The notes: generated by a model not told the origin, from the letters alone. DNA of 64,000 nt from CBDFKU01 sp965248975 (GCA_965248975.1 CBDFKU010000012.1:62001-126000), one strand, 5' to 3'; shown: positions 40,936 through 51,224, numbered from the stretch's first letter. A program made the numbers and translations.

Positions 40936-43900
40936 TCACTCCTCGGCGATTTCTCCGACGATCTCCTCATCCGACTCGTGCCCGTTTTCGTGGCCGTTGG
41001 TGGCAGGCGCATCGGTGATGTCCAGCCACGGCACTGAGAATCCGTTATCGTCCAAAGCAGGGGTCAGCTGCTTCGTGTCCTCAAAGGTGAAGTTGCTCCT
41101 GGCGGGGATCAGCCGCCCGATGATGACGTTCTCCTTGAGGCTGAGCAGCCGGTCCTTGGCGCCGTTAACGGCCGCTTCCGTCAGCACCCTGGTGGTTTCC
41201 TGGAAGGAGGCCGCCGCGAGGAAGCTGTCGGTTAGCAGCGACGCACGGGTGACCCCCAGGAGCACCGGCTTGGCGGTGGCGGGCTCGCCGCCCTCGGCCA
41301 ATGCCTTGGCGTTCTTGTCCTGGAACTCGAACCGGTCCACGATCTGGCCGGGTATGAACTCGGCGTCGCCCGGCGTGTCCACCTGCACACGTCGCAACAT
41401 CTGGCGCAGGATTACTTCGATGTGCTTGTCGTGAATGTTTACGCCCTGGGACCGGTACACTCGCTGCACCTCTCCAACGAGGTAGCGCTGGAGCTCCTCT
41501 TTCCCACGGATCCTCAGGATGTCGTGGGGGTTCAGCGGGCCCGCCGTGAGAGCGTCGCCTGCCTTGATGACTGCTCCGTCCTCCACGAGCACATAAGCCG
41601 AAGCGGGTATGATCTGCTCCCTCTCCTCGACGTCCTCCCAGACTATGGATACGCTTCGGGGCCCTATCGCCACTTTGCCACCCATCTTTGCCACGACGTC
41701 CGGGGCCGTATCACGATCCTCCGAGGGATCGGGCAGCATGCGGGCCAATGACAGACCGGCAGTCACCTGCTCCCCATCGGCCACAAGGAGCTCGAAGCCG
41801 GTTGGCAGAGGGTATTCTTCCCGGTACTCTTCTCGGCTGATGACTCTGAGCAGGCGTCCCTCGGGAACATCCTCGATGACCACTACGCCGTCGATGTCGG
41901 CTAGGACGGCGTACCCCTTGGGTACTCGGGCCTCGAAGATCTCCTCTACCCTCGGCAGACCGCTGGTGATGTCCAGCCCGGCCACACCGCCTGTGTGGAA
42001 CGTCCGCATGGTTAGCTGGGTCCCCGGCTCGCCGATGCTCTGGGCGGCGATGATGCCCACCGCCTCTCCGGCGTCCACGATCCGCCCGGTGGCCGGTATC
42101 CGGCCGTAGCATATCTGGCACACCCCTCTCCGGGCCTCGCAAGTGAGCGGGGACCGCACGTATGCTTCGGTCAATCCGGCACCCGTGATGCCACGGAGGG
42201 TTTCTTCATCGATTTCTTGATCGCGGTCCACCAGGATCTCGCCAGTGGTCGGGTGTGCTACCGCCGCCGCCGAGGTTCTGCCCAGGAGGCTCTCCTCCAG
42301 GGGCGAGACGAGGGGATCCTCTGGAGTGGCCTTAAGCCAGATACCTTCGACGGTTTCGCAGTCGTCTTCGAGGACGATTACTTCCTGGGATACGTCGATA
42401 AGCCTGCGGGTCAGATACCCGCTGTCGGCCGTTCTCAAGGCGGTATCGGCCAGACCCTTTCGGGCGCCATGGGTGGATATGAAGTACTCCAGGGCTGTAA
42501 GACCTTCCCGGAAGCTGGACTTGATGGGCAGGTCGATGATGCGCCCCTTGGGATCGCTCATCAGACCCCGCATCCCGGCCATTTGTTTGATCTGGGCGAT
42601 GTTACCCTTCGCACCCGACACGGCCATCAAAGCTACGCCGCCATAGTTGGCCAGGTCCTTCCTTACGATGTCCTCCATTCGATCGCTTGCATGGGTCCAA
42701 GTCTCCACGGTCCGAGTGTATCGCTCATCCTCGGTAACCAGGCCCTGCATGAACTGCTCTTCATACTCTTCCACCTGTTGGTTGGCCTCGTTAATGACCT
42801 GCCCTTTCAGGGGCGACACCTGAATATCGTTGATACCGATGGTTATTCCGGACGTAGTGGCGTAGTGGAAGCCCAGGCCCTTTACTTTGTCCAGTACCTC
42901 CGCCGTCTCTTCGTTGCCCAGCTTTCGGAAGCACTCCAAGGTGAGGTCCTTGAGGGCCGCCTTGTCCATTAGCATGTTCCGGAACTCTATCTTCGGAGGG
43001 AGGACCTCGTTGAAGATCATCCTGCCCACGGTGGTCTTGATCCACTGGTCGGGCTGCTTGGGGTCCCGCATGTGGATCTCGGCCCGGAGGTTTAGTTTGT
43101 CCGAATCGTAGGCGATGCGGGCCTCGTCAAAGTCCAGGAACCTTCTGTCCTCTCCAGTGGCGCCGGCCTGAATATCCGTCAGATAGTAGCAGCCGAGCAC
43201 CATGTCCAGCGTGGGCGCTACCAGAGGATCTCCTGATGCCGGCGACAGCATGTTGTGCACGCTGAGCATGGTCTCCTTGGCTTCCGCCACCGACATCTTG
43301 GACAGAGGCACGTGGACCGCCATCTGGTCGCCGTCAAAGTCAGCGTTAAAGGCGGAGCACACCAGCGGGTGAATCTGTATCGCGCTGCCTTCGATGAGCA
43401 CCGGCATGAACGCCTGGATACCCAGCCTGTGAAGGGTCGGAGCCCGGTTCAGAAGCACTGGGCGGTCTTTGATGACATCCTCCAGAATGTCCCATACCTC
43501 TGGGCGGGCCCTTTCGACCATCCTTTTGGCGCTTTTGATGTTGGGAGAAATCCCTAGCACCACAAGGCGATGCATCACGAATGGCTTGAACAACTCCAAC
43601 GCCATCCGCTTGGGCAGGCCGCACTGATGCAGGGCGAGCTCCGGGCCGACGACGATGACCGAGCGGCCACTGTAGTCCACCCGTTTTCCCAACAGGTTCT
43701 GGCGGAAGCGCCCCTGCTTCCCTCTCAGCAGGTCTGAGAGGGACTTCAGCTTGTGATTGTGGCTGCCCTGTATCGGCCGGCCGCGCCTGCCGTTGTCGAT
43801 CAGCGCGTCCACGGCCTCCTGGAGCATCCTTTTCTCGTTGCGGACTATGATGTCAGGAGCTCCCAGATCCAGGAGCCTCTTGAGGCGGTTGTTGCGGTTG

Positions 43901-44970
43901 ATGACCCTTCGGTAGAGATCATTCAGGTCGCTGGTGGCGAACCTACCACCGTCCAGCTGCACCATCGGTCGGAGGTCGGGAGGAAGCACCGGCAGCACGG
44001 TTAGAATCATCCACTCGGGTTTGTTGGAACTCTTGCGGAAGGCCTCCACCACCCGGAGCCGCTTGATGGCCTTTTTGCGCCTTTGGCCGGAGGTGGAGCG
44101 CATCTCTATGAGCAGCTGCTCACGTAGGGCCTCCAGGTCCGTCTGGCGCAGGATCTCCAGGATGCCCTCGGCACCCATCATGGCCTTGAACACGCTGCCG
44201 TAGTGGTCCTTCAGTCCCCGGTGGCGGCTGTCGGAGATCAGCTTGCCAATGTGCAGGTCCTCCAGCTCATCTATCCTGGTTTGCATCTCCTGATGGAGCT
44301 TGCCTTCTTCTTCGGCCAGCTTTTCCACCATGGCCTCTATCTCGACCTCAGTAGCCAACCGCTCCTGTTCCAACTCCTCTTCGCTTTTGGAGCTGGTGGA
44401 GGCCTCGAACTGCTGCCTGAGCTCACCGACCGCATCGTCATTGGCCCTGCGCCGCTTCTCGACCTCGGCGTCGTATTTCTCCTGCTCCTCTTCGAGGGCC
44501 CTCTTGCGGTCGTCCTCGTCCACTGCCACCACGATATGCTGGGCGAAGTAGAGCACCCGCTCCAGGTTCCGAGGGGAGAGGTTCAGAAGGAGCCCCAACC
44601 GGCCGGGGGTGCCCTTGCTGAACCAGATGTGGGCTACCGGGGAGGCCAGGCTGATGTTGCCCATGCGCTCCCTGCGCACCTTGGACCGAGTAACCTCGAC
44701 GCCACACCGGTCGCAGACTACGCCTCTATAGCGGATGCGCTTGTACTTGCCGCAGAAGCATTCCCAATCCTTGGTCGGTCCGAAGATACGCTCGCAAAAC
44801 AGCCCGTCCTTCTCAGGACGCAGCGTGCGGTAGTTTATGGTTTCAGGCTTGGTAACCTCGCCGTGGGACCAGCTTCGAATCTGCTCCGGCGACGCTATAG
44901 AAATGCGTATGGCGTTGAAGTTGGTGGCCGGTGTCTCTGTCCTGTCGGGTAACGTCATTCTTTCTACCAC
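40936..44970 (-). CDS. rpoC: RNA polymerase subunit beta'
   Basis: 1344 aa. Zinc-binding CFCGKYKRIRYRGVVCDRCGVE near the N terminus, clamp and RLKRLLDLGAPDIIVRNEKRMLQEAVDALIDNGRRG region, active-site NADFDGDQMAVH, bridge/trigger-loop region with MAGMRGLMSDPKGRIIDLPI and SFREGLTALEYFISTHGARKGLADTALRTADSGYLTRRL, second zinc site CEARRGVCQICYG. Starts at GTG 44970, or ATG 44958; only three bases separate it from the rpoB stop. Followed by tRNA-Val. Confidence 0.98.
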   Translation of the reverse strand: MVERMTLPDRTETPATNFNAIRISIASPEQIRSWSHGEVTKPETINYRTLRPEKDGLFCERIFGPTKDWECFCGKYKRIRYRGVVCDRCGVEVTRSKVRRERMGNISLASPVAHIWFSKGTPGRLGLLLNLSPRNLERVLYFAQHIVVAVDEDDRKRALEEEQEKYDAEVEKRRRANDDAVGELRQQFEASTSSKSEEELEQERLATEVEIEAMVEKLAEEEGKLHQEMQTRIDELEDLHIGKLISDSRHRGLKDHYGSVFKAMMGAEGILEILRQTDLEALREQLLIEMRSTSGQRRKKAIKRLRVVEAFRKSSNKPEWMILTVLPVLPPDLRPMVQLDGGRFATSDLNDLYRRVINRNNRLKRLLDLGAPDIIVRNEKRMLQEAVDALIDNGRRGRPIQGSHNHKLKSLSDLLRGKQGRFRQNLLGKRVDYSGRSVIVVGPELALHQCGLPKRMALELFKPFVMHRLVVLGISPNIKSAKRMVERARPEVWDILEDVIKDRPVLLNRAPTLHRLGIQAFMPVLIEGSAIQIHPLVCSAFNADFDGDQMAVHVPLSKMSVAEAKETMLSVHNMLSPASGDPLVAPTLDMVLGCYYLTDIQAGATGEDRRFLDFDEARIAYDSDKLNLRAEIHMRDPKQPDQWIKTTVGRMIFNEVLPPKIEFRNMLMDKAALKDLTLECFRKLGNEETAEVLDKVKGLGFHYATTSGITIGINDIQVSPLKGQVINEANQQVEEYEEQFMQGLVTEDERYTRTVETWTHASDRMEDIVRKDLANYGGVALMAVSGAKGNIAQIKQMAGMRGLMSDPKGRIIDLPIKSSFREGLTALEYFISTHGARKGLADTALRTADSGYLTRRLIDVSQEVIVLEDDCETVEGIWLKATPEDPLVSPLEESLLGRTSAAAVAHPTTGEILVDRDQEIDEETLRGITGAGLTEAYVRSPLTCEARRGVCQICYGRIPATGRIVDAGEAVGIIAAQSIGEPGTQLTMRTFHTGGVAGLDITSGLPRVEEIFEARVPKGYAVLADIDGVVVIEDVPEGRLLRVISREEYREEYPLPTGFELLVADGEQVTAGLSLARMLPDPSEDRDTAPDVVAKMGGKVAIGPRSVSIVWEDVEEREQIIPASAYVLVEDGAVIKAGDALTAGPLNPHDILRIRGKEELQRYLVGEVQRVYRSQGVNIHDKHIEVILRQMLRRVQVDTPGDAEFIPGQIVDRFEFQDKNAKALAEGGEPATAKPVLLGVTRASLLTDSFLAAASFQETTRVLTEAAVNGAKDRLLSLKENVIIGRLIPARSNFTFEDTKQLTPALDDNGFSVPWLDITDAPATNGHENGHESDEEIVGEIAEE

Positions 44971-44973
44971 TTC

Positions 44974-47900
44974 TTACACGCTCTCTTCCGATTCAATGGT
45001 GTCTGGTTCGTCGTAGGAGGCCTCTGCTGCAGGCTCTATGGAGGGTTCGGCGTCGACTAGCACCGGGGCCTCTGCTGCAGGCTCTACGGAGGGTTCGGCG
45101 TCGACTACCACCGGGGCTTCTGCTGCAGGCTCTATGGAGGGTTCGGCGTCGACTAGCAACGGGGCCTCTGCTGCAGGCTCTATGGAGGGTTCGGCGTCGA
45201 CTAGCAACGGGGCCTCTGCTGCAGGCTCTACGGAGGGTTCGGCATCGACTAGCAACGGGGCCTCTGCTGCAGGCTCTACGGAGGGTTCGGCATCGACTAG
45301 CACCGGGGCCTCTGTTGTGGGTTCTACGGAGGGTTCGGCCTCGATTACCACTGGGGCCTCTGCTGCAGGCTCTACGGAGGGTTCGGCGTCGACTACCACC
45401 GGGGCTTCTGCTGCAGGCTCTATGGAGGGTTCGGCGTCGATTACCACCGGGGCTTCTGCTGCGGGTTCTATGGAGGGTTCGGCCTCGACTAGCACCGGGG
45501 CCTCTGCTGCGGGTTCTATGGAAGGTTCGGCGTCGACTAGCACCGGGGCCTCTGCTGCGGGTTCTATGGAGGGTTCGGCCTCGACTAGCACCGGGGCCTC
45601 TGCTGTGGGCTCTAAGGAGGGTTCGGCCTCGACATCCACCGAGGCCACGGCTACAGGCTCTGCGGGGAGCTCTCCATCGGCTTCCACAGGAGGTTCCGAT
45701 GCCTGCCCCACAAAGAGTTCGGTCAAGGCCTCCGTTACCGGTTCCGGCAGAAGTTCTGCCACGGCCGCCGCTCCGAGGGATTCCGAGTCGAAGAGCTCCC
45801 CCTCCATGGATTCCATCATGGATATGGGTGTTCGCTCCTCTTCGTTCAGCAGTTCCACCGACAGGCCTATGCTCTGAAGCTCCTTCAGGAGGACGTTGAA
45901 CGATTCAGGGATGCCCGGCTGGTACACGTCCTCGCCCTTGACGATGGCTTCGTAGGTCTTGACCCGCCCGGCCACGTCGTCGGACTTGACGGTGAGCACC
46001 TCTTGCAGGTTCTGGGCGGCCCCGTAGGCCTCCAGGGCCCAAACTTCCATTTCGCCGAATCGTTGTCCGCCAAACTGGGCCTTTCCACCGAGAGGCTGCT
46101 GGGTGATCAGGGAGTAGGGTCCGGTAGACCTGGCGTGGATCTTGTCCTCCACCAGGTGTATGAGCTTCAGCATGTATATGTATCCCACTGCCACCGGCTG
46201 ATCAAAGGGCTGTCCCGTCCGGCCGTCGAATAGAAAGACTTTCCCGAAGACCGGTGGAGCCAGCTTTTCCTCGAGGTGAACCCTCTGGGTCTCGGAGCGC
46301 AGCTCCTCCAGGCTCATGTTGGAGGTGTCTTTCCCTGCTTCTTCCCGCAGCCATATTCTGAGACACGCCTCGCTGGCCTCGCCCGACAAAGAATCGTTAT
46401 AGAGCTTCTGGGCGTCGTAGCCCTTGTCTTCCAGGTACCTCTCGATTCGGGAGAAGTCTATGCCGACAGGGTCTCCGGAAGGGGCCTGTTCCACGGCGCC
46501 GGCCTTCTGCGCGAACCAGACCCTGGCCAATGCGTCCTCGATGGATGTATCCCTGGCGCCGTCGAACACCGGCGTGGTAGCGCGAAAGTTGAGGTGTTTG
46601 GCGGCCCACCCAAGGTGGGTCTCCAGGACCTGCCCCAGGTTCATTCGGGAGGGCACGCCCAGCGGATTGAGAATAATGTCCACCGGCGTCCCATCTTCCA
46701 GGAAGGGCATGTCCTCCACCGGCAGAATGCGGGCGATGACGCCCTTGTTGCCGTGCCGGCCCGCCATCTTGTCGCCTATGGAGATCTTGCGGGTCTGGGC
46801 TATCCATACCCTGACCGCCTCGTTGACTCCGGGCGGAAGCTCGTCCTTGTTACGGCGGGTCAGTACTTTGACGTCTATCACCTTACCGCGCTCTCCGTGG
46901 GGCACTCTGAGCGACGTGTCCTTGACGTCCCGCGATTTCTCGCCGAAGATGGCCCGAAGCAGCTTCTCTTCGGCGGTGAGCTCTGTCTCCCCTTTGGGGG
47001 TGACCTTACCTACCAGGACATCGCCGGGGCCAACTTCGGCGCCGACGCGGATGATCCCTTCTTCGTCGAGGTCCCGCAGGCTGTCTTCACCGACGTTGGG
47101 TATGTCCCTGGTGATCTCCTCAGGTCCCAGCTTGGTCTCCCTGGCCTCGGACTCGTACTTTTCGATGTGCACTGAGGTGAAGAAATCGTCCTTCACCAGG
47201 GTCTCGCTGATGATCACCGCGTCCTCGTAGTTGTAGCCCTCCCAGCTCATGAAGGCCACCAGCACGTTCTGCCCCAGAGCCAGCTCACCGTGGTCGGTGG
47301 AGGAGCTGTCAGCCAAGACATCTCCCGCTTTGACCGCATCGCCTTTCTGGATGGTTGGTCTCTGGTTGAAGCACGTCCCCTGATTGGTTCGGGCGAATTT
47401 CACCAGAGTTTGGACGTGCTCTTGGCCGTCATAGTCCATGACGGAGATAGCGTCGCCGGTTACCGATGCGACCACACCGTCGACCCGGGCCTGGATCACC
47501 TGGCCGCTGTCCCGGGCGACCCTGCCCTCGATGCCCGTTCCCACCAGGGGAGCCTGCGGCCTCAGCAGGGGCACGGACTGGCGCTGCATGTTGGACCCCA
47601 TCAGGGCCCGGTTAGCGTCATCGTGTTCCAGGAACGGTATAAGGGAGGCGGAGACGCTGGTGATCTGCATGGGCGATACGTCCATGTAGTCCACCGTCTC
47701 CGAGGGCTCCTCAGAGTAGTTCTCACCTATCCTCACCTCGACCCTGTCCTGCACCAACTGGTTCTTCTTGTCCAGTTGCACGTTGGCCTGGGCGACAACG
47801 TAGTTCTCTTCCCGATCCGCAGAGAGATAGATGACATCTTCCTCTTTGGCGGATACGAAGGGCTTCACTTTTATGTTCCTGTCTGACAGAGCTGCCAGAC

Positions 47901-49539
47901 GCTTGAGCTTTCTGGCGGTTAGCGCCTCACCGTTGGAGGCGGCGCTTTTGCCGTCGTCGTCCACGACCTTCTCCGTCACTGTCCGGCCTTCCAGGTCAGG
48001 GTCGGAGTTAGGGAGCTCCTTCAGCACACGGCGGTAGGGCGACTCGATGAACCCCAGCGGGTTTATGCGGGCGTAGGTGGCCAACGAGCTCAGCAGCCCG
48101 ATGTTGGGGCCCTCCGGGGTCTCGATGGGGCATATTCGGCCATAATGGGAGAAGTGCACGTCGCGAACGTCGAACCCGGCCCTTTCCCGCGAGAGGCCGC
48201 CGGGTCCCAGGGCCGACAGCCGCCGCTTGTGGGTCAGCTCCGCCAGAGGGTTGGTCTGGTCCATGAACTGTGATAGCTGGGATCCTCCGAAGAACTCGCG
48301 CACCGCAGCGGCCACCGGGCGGATGTTCACCAGTGCCTGAGGAGTGGCCTGCTCGGGATCGATAAGGGTCATCCGCTCCCTGACCATGCGCTCCATACGC
48401 AGGAGTCCGACCCTGATCTGGTTCTGGACCAGCTCACCGACAGCTCGGACCCGCCTGTTGCCTAGATGGTCTATGTCGTCGGTGGTGCCCTCGCCGTTGT
48501 TCACCCGAATCATGGTCCGGAACATCGCCGTGAGATCTTTTATGGTCAGTGTGCGAGTGTTCAGGTCCTCATCCAGGACCAACCGGCTGTTGAGCTTGTA
48601 CCGCCCCACCTTGCCCAGGTCATAGCGACGTGGGTCGAAAAAGAGGTCCCTGATCAGGGAACGGGCGTTCTCCAGGCTGGGAGGCTCCCCGGGGCGTAGG
48701 CGCCGATAGAACTCTATCTGCGCGCTGGCTATCCGCCTCGCCTTCGCCTTGTCGTACTCGTCGTTGGGGCGCAGCCACTGCCAAAGAGCTTTGAGGTCGT
48801 CCTCCCTGAAGTGGACGTCCTTCTCGTCCTGGAGGGGGTCCTTCTCCAGGGTCGACTTGACGTATTTGTAGGTCTCGTGGGTGTCTACATCCTCCAGGAG
48901 AGCCATGAGCTCTTCATCAGAGGCGATGCCCACGGCCCGAAGGAAGGTGGTAGCGGAGACCTTTCGCTTTCGGTCGACCTTGACGGAGAGCACGTTTTTG
49001 GTGCTGGTCTCGAACTCCAGCCATGCCCCACGGGAGGGTATCAGCTTGGCGAAGCAGAACTCTCTGTCGCTGGCGAGGTCCTTCGTCAGGACGAAGTATG
49101 CGCCAGGGGAGCGGACCAACTGGCTCACAACCACCCGCTCGGCCCCGTTGACTACGAAGGTGCCGTTCTCGGTCATCATGGGCAGGTCGCCCATGAATAT
49201 CTCCTGCTCCTTGATCTCACCGGTTTCCTTCATCACCAGCCGCGTCTTGACATAGAGGGGGGCGGCATGAGTGATCTCCTTGTCCTTGCACTCGTCGGGA
49301 GTGTACTTGGCGGGCTGGAAATAGTGGTCCAGGAAGGATAGCTCGTACTTCGCCCCGGTGTAGTCCTGAATCGGCGAAATCTCTTTGTAGACCTCGGCCA
49401 GTCCTTCGACCTTGAACCACTCGAAGGACTGGATCTGGCTCTGGATCAGGTTGGGGACATCCAGCACCTGGGGTATCTGGGCGTAGGACCGGGCTTCCGC
49501 AAGCTGGGTAGAGGCGGGCTTAGGTAGGAGCACTACCAT
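44974..49539 (-). CDS. rpoB: RNA polymerase subunit beta with long repeat tail
   Basis: 1521 aa; bacterial RpoB without lineage inserts is usually about 1100-1350. The core is complete: QLSQFMDQTNPLAELTHKRRLSALGPGG (rifampicin region), RICPIETPEGPNIGLL, KMAGRHGNKGV and the C-terminal GEMEVWALEAYGAAQNLQEVLTVKSDDV. Normal homology ends near residue 1230 (ELQSIGLSVELL). About 290 residues follow: an acidic linker, 13 tandem 16-residue units of the AEPSIEPAAEAP type, and a final YDEPDTIESEESV. The tail is strongly acidic and Pro/Ala/Val-rich, probably extended. ATG 49539 has GGAGGG upstream. A leader of about 120 bases precedes it. Confidence 0.97.
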   Translation of the reverse strand: MVVLLPKPASTQLAEARSYAQIPQVLDVPNLIQSQIQSFEWFKVEGLAEVYKEISPIQDYTGAKYELSFLDHYFQPAKYTPDECKDKEITHAAPLYVKTRLVMKETGEIKEQEIFMGDLPMMTENGTFVVNGAERVVVSQLVRSPGAYFVLTKDLASDREFCFAKLIPSRGAWLEFETSTKNVLSVKVDRKRKVSATTFLRAVGIASDEELMALLEDVDTHETYKYVKSTLEKDPLQDEKDVHFREDDLKALWQWLRPNDEYDKAKARRIASAQIEFYRRLRPGEPPSLENARSLIRDLFFDPRRYDLGKVGRYKLNSRLVLDEDLNTRTLTIKDLTAMFRTMIRVNNGEGTTDDIDHLGNRRVRAVGELVQNQIRVGLLRMERMVRERMTLIDPEQATPQALVNIRPVAAAVREFFGGSQLSQFMDQTNPLAELTHKRRLSALGPGGLSRERAGFDVRDVHFSHYGRICPIETPEGPNIGLLSSLATYARINPLGFIESPYRRVLKELPNSDPDLEGRTVTEKVVDDDGKSAASNGEALTARKLKRLAALSDRNIKVKPFVSAKEEDVIYLSADREENYVVAQANVQLDKKNQLVQDRVEVRIGENYSEEPSETVDYMDVSPMQITSVSASLIPFLEHDDANRALMGSNMQRQSVPLLRPQAPLVGTGIEGRVARDSGQVIQARVDGVVASVTGDAISVMDYDGQEHVQTLVKFARTNQGTCFNQRPTIQKGDAVKAGDVLADSSSTDHGELALGQNVLVAFMSWEGYNYEDAVIISETLVKDDFFTSVHIEKYESEARETKLGPEEITRDIPNVGEDSLRDLDEEGIIRVGAEVGPGDVLVGKVTPKGETELTAEEKLLRAIFGEKSRDVKDTSLRVPHGERGKVIDVKVLTRRNKDELPPGVNEAVRVWIAQTRKISIGDKMAGRHGNKGVIARILPVEDMPFLEDGTPVDIILNPLGVPSRMNLGQVLETHLGWAAKHLNFRATTPVFDGARDTSIEDALARVWFAQKAGAVEQAPSGDPVGIDFSRIERYLEDKGYDAQKLYNDSLSGEASEACLRIWLREEAGKDTSNMSLEELRSETQRVHLEEKLAPPVFGKVFLFDGRTGQPFDQPVAVGYIYMLKLIHLVEDKIHARSTGPYSLITQQPLGGKAQFGGQRFGEMEVWALEAYGAAQNLQEVLTVKSDDVAGRVKTYEAIVKGEDVYQPGIPESFNVLLKELQSIGLSVELLNEEERTPISMMESMEGELFDSESLGAAAVAELLPEPVTEALTELFVGQASEPPVEADGELPAEPVAVASVDVEAEPSLEPTAEAPVLVEAEPSIEPAAEAPVLVDAEPSIEPAAEAPVLVEAEPSIEPAAEAPVVIDAEPSIEPAAEAPVVVDAEPSVEPAAEAPVVIEAEPSVEPTTEAPVLVDAEPSVEPAAEAPLLVDAEPSVEPAAEAPLLVDAEPSIEPAAEAPLLVDAEPSIEPAAEAPVVVDAEPSVEPAAEAPVLVDAEPSIEPAAEASYDEPDTIESEESV
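45016..45639 (-). repeat. Thirteen tandem 48-bp repeats at the 3' end of rpoB
   Basis: Each 48-bp unit encodes 16 residues of the form (V/L)(V/L)(V/I)(D/E)AEPS(I/V/L)EPAAEAP. Thirteen consecutive units make 208 residues; the outermost unit (VDVEAEPSLEPTAEAP) is the most divergent. Differences are mostly conservative and many are silent, so the reading frame and sequence seem under selection. Confidence 0.95.
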
Positions 49540-49663
49540 AGGTATACCCTCCTAGGGGGAGCAAGAGTCTAGGAAACCGGTGTGAGGCAAAGTTCTACTA
49601 GGGACCTGGATGCGGGCGGGAGGTGGGGATAAACCATGCTATGAAGCATAGATGCGACCTTCA

Positions 49664-49691
49664 AGTATACGCAAATATATTGGGTTGTCAA
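49664..49691 (-). promoter_or_regulatory. rpoBC promoter
   Basis: On the minus strand: TTGACA (49686-49691), 16-base spacer, TATACT (49664-49669). The resulting leader of about 120 bases contains a small dyad ATGCT-ATGA-AGCAT near 49636-49649. Confidence 0.7.
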
Positions 49692-49758
49692 GTGGGCTTC
49701 GTGGGGAATACAGGGTTTTCCTGATATACGGGCTCCCGGTCCCTTTGGATACGGAAGG

Positions 49759-50148
49759 CTACGAGCCCCCGAACTCCGCCGACTTTAGGCCGGCTTCCGA
49801 GGCCAGGGCCTGGAGGCCCCGGCGGAAGGCCAGCATCCCCATGGGCATCACGACGCATTCCAGGGCTTCCAGTATCTCTTGAGGGGTGGCGCCGTGCTTA
49901 AGCGCCAGGCGGACGTGGGCTGCGATCTGCTCGACGTCTGCTCGCAGGGCCGCCTCCACGGCGATCTGCAGCAGCTCTTTGGTCTTGCGGTCCAGGATGC
50001 GCTGGCCTGTGTAGGTGGCTTCTATGAAGGGATCGTAGGCCTTGACCCAGTCCAGGTCCTCCTCCACCATGATCTTGTGCATCTCGAAGATGTAGCCACG
50101 GTCCCTGTAGATCTTATCCAGATAGGCCTGTTTCTCATCAGTGGTCAC
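49759..50148 (-). CDS. Carboxymuconolactone decarboxylase-like protein
   Basis: 129 aa, CMD/AhpD-like fold: DPFIEATYTGQRILDRKTKELLQIAVEAALRADVEQIAAHVRLALKHGATPQEILEALECVVMPMG. The AhpD CxxC is absent; a single Cys lies in ALECVVM, and His in IAAHVRLALKHG, which fits the decarboxylase-like branch. GTG 50148 is chosen because AGGAGG (50154-50159) sits five bases upstream; the longer frame from 50181 lacks such a site. Substrate unknown. The gene precedes rpoB on the same strand but lies upstream of the rpoB promoter. Confidence 0.8.
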   Translation of the reverse strand: MTTDEKQAYLDKIYRDRGYIFEMHKIMVEEDLDWVKAYDPFIEATYTGQRILDRKTKELLQIAVEAALRADVEQIAAHVRLALKHGATPQEILEALECVVMPMGMLAFRRGLQALASEAGLKSAEFGGS

Positions 50149-50401
50149 GTCGCCCTCCTGAATTCGCCATGATCGGATCATTCTAATGGGCCACGCCGAT
50201 GAAGTCCAACGTAAAGGAGCGGCTGGCTCCGTGGCAAGTGAGAGGGTATACTACATCGAATGGAATAGTGAGTCCTTGGCAGCGGCCTTGACCTCGGTAC
50301 GGTTTTTTCTTTAGACTCAACGGGATCGTCGGTGGGCCGGGGTCTTCTCGGCAAGATGACGGCGACTCCAATAACGTCCCAGGCTGGAGGGATTCGGCGA
50401 A

Positions 50402-51178
50402 TTGAGGGTCCGGGTACTGGGAGCCCACAACCTGGAGACCGGCACGGCCAGGCACACCTGTTTCCTGGTGGATGACCGGATCACGGTAGACGCCGGCAGC
50501 TTGATGACCGGCCTCACCCCCGCAGAGCAGCGGGGTATTCGAGCCGTTCTGCTGACCCACCGCCACTTTGATCACGTCCGGGACCTCCCCAGTTTCGCCC
50601 TGGCCAACCTGGACTCCAACGGCGTCGTCTCCGTTTACGCTCTCCAGGAAACCCTGGATGCCATCACCTCTCGGCTCATGGACGGGGTGCTGTACCCCGA
50701 CTTTACCAGGAGCCTCACCTCCAATGGTCCCAAGTATCGTTTCCAGCCGGTCACCTCGGGGGAGACGCTGGACGTCGAGGGATACATCGTGCGCCCCGTC
50801 TCGGTGCCCCATGAGGCTCCCACCGTTGGCTACATCGTCCGAGGGCCCCAGGGGGGCACCTTCGCCTACAGCGGCGACATCGGCGGCCGCGTGCTGCCCT
50901 TCCTTCAGGACCCCATGGCGCCCGATCCTCTGCTCATCGAAGTGACCTTCCCCAACGGACTGGAAGAGCGGGCCAGGCTGACGGGCCACCTCACTCCTAA
51001 CCTGCTCAGAGCGGAGCTGACAGAGGCCATAGGCAGAGGGCTGGCCATTCCCCGCATCGTGATAGTACACCGCGACCCCAGGCACGAGGATGACATCGTT
51101 CGGGAGCTCGGGGAGGTGACTTCGGGACTTGGGATCGAGTTCACCGTGGCTCAAGAAGGCATGACCCTCGAGGTATAG
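50402..51178 (+). CDS. MBL-fold metallo-hydrolase
   Basis: 258 aa. Metallo-beta-lactamase core: MRVRVLGAHNLETGTARHTCFLVDDRITVDAGSL, metal motif LLTHRHFDHVRDLPSF (HxHxDH variant with Phe), PVSVPHEAPTVGYIV, FAYSGDIGG and the last His in LTGHLTPNLLRAEL or VIVHRDPRHEDD. The layout resembles class II cyclic-nucleotide phosphodiesterase-like proteins, but the substrate is unproven. TTG 50402 has GGAGGGA upstream. Separated by about 250 bases from the divergent CMD gene. Confidence 0.83.
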   Translation: MRVRVLGAHNLETGTARHTCFLVDDRITVDAGSLMTGLTPAEQRGIRAVLLTHRHFDHVRDLPSFALANLDSNGVVSVYALQETLDAITSRLMDGVLYPDFTRSLTSNGPKYRFQPVTSGETLDVEGYIVRPVSVPHEAPTVGYIVRGPQGGTFAYSGDIGGRVLPFLQDPMAPDPLLIEVTFPNGLEERARLTGHLTPNLLRAELTEAIGRGLAIPRIVIVHRDPRHEDDIVRELGEVTSGLGIEFTVAQEGMTLEV

Positions 51179-51224
51179 CCTCTCCCAGGGTAGCAGTGCC
51201 GCCTACGTCGAGGTGATATCGCCC

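Noticed and set aside
44931..45899. Long plus-strand ORFs (322 and 279 aa) opposite the rpoB tail, rich in Ser/Gly/Thr or Leu/Arg
   Set aside because: They are the antisense reading of the 48-bp repeats; no ribosome site, and the minus frame is in phase with conserved RpoB.
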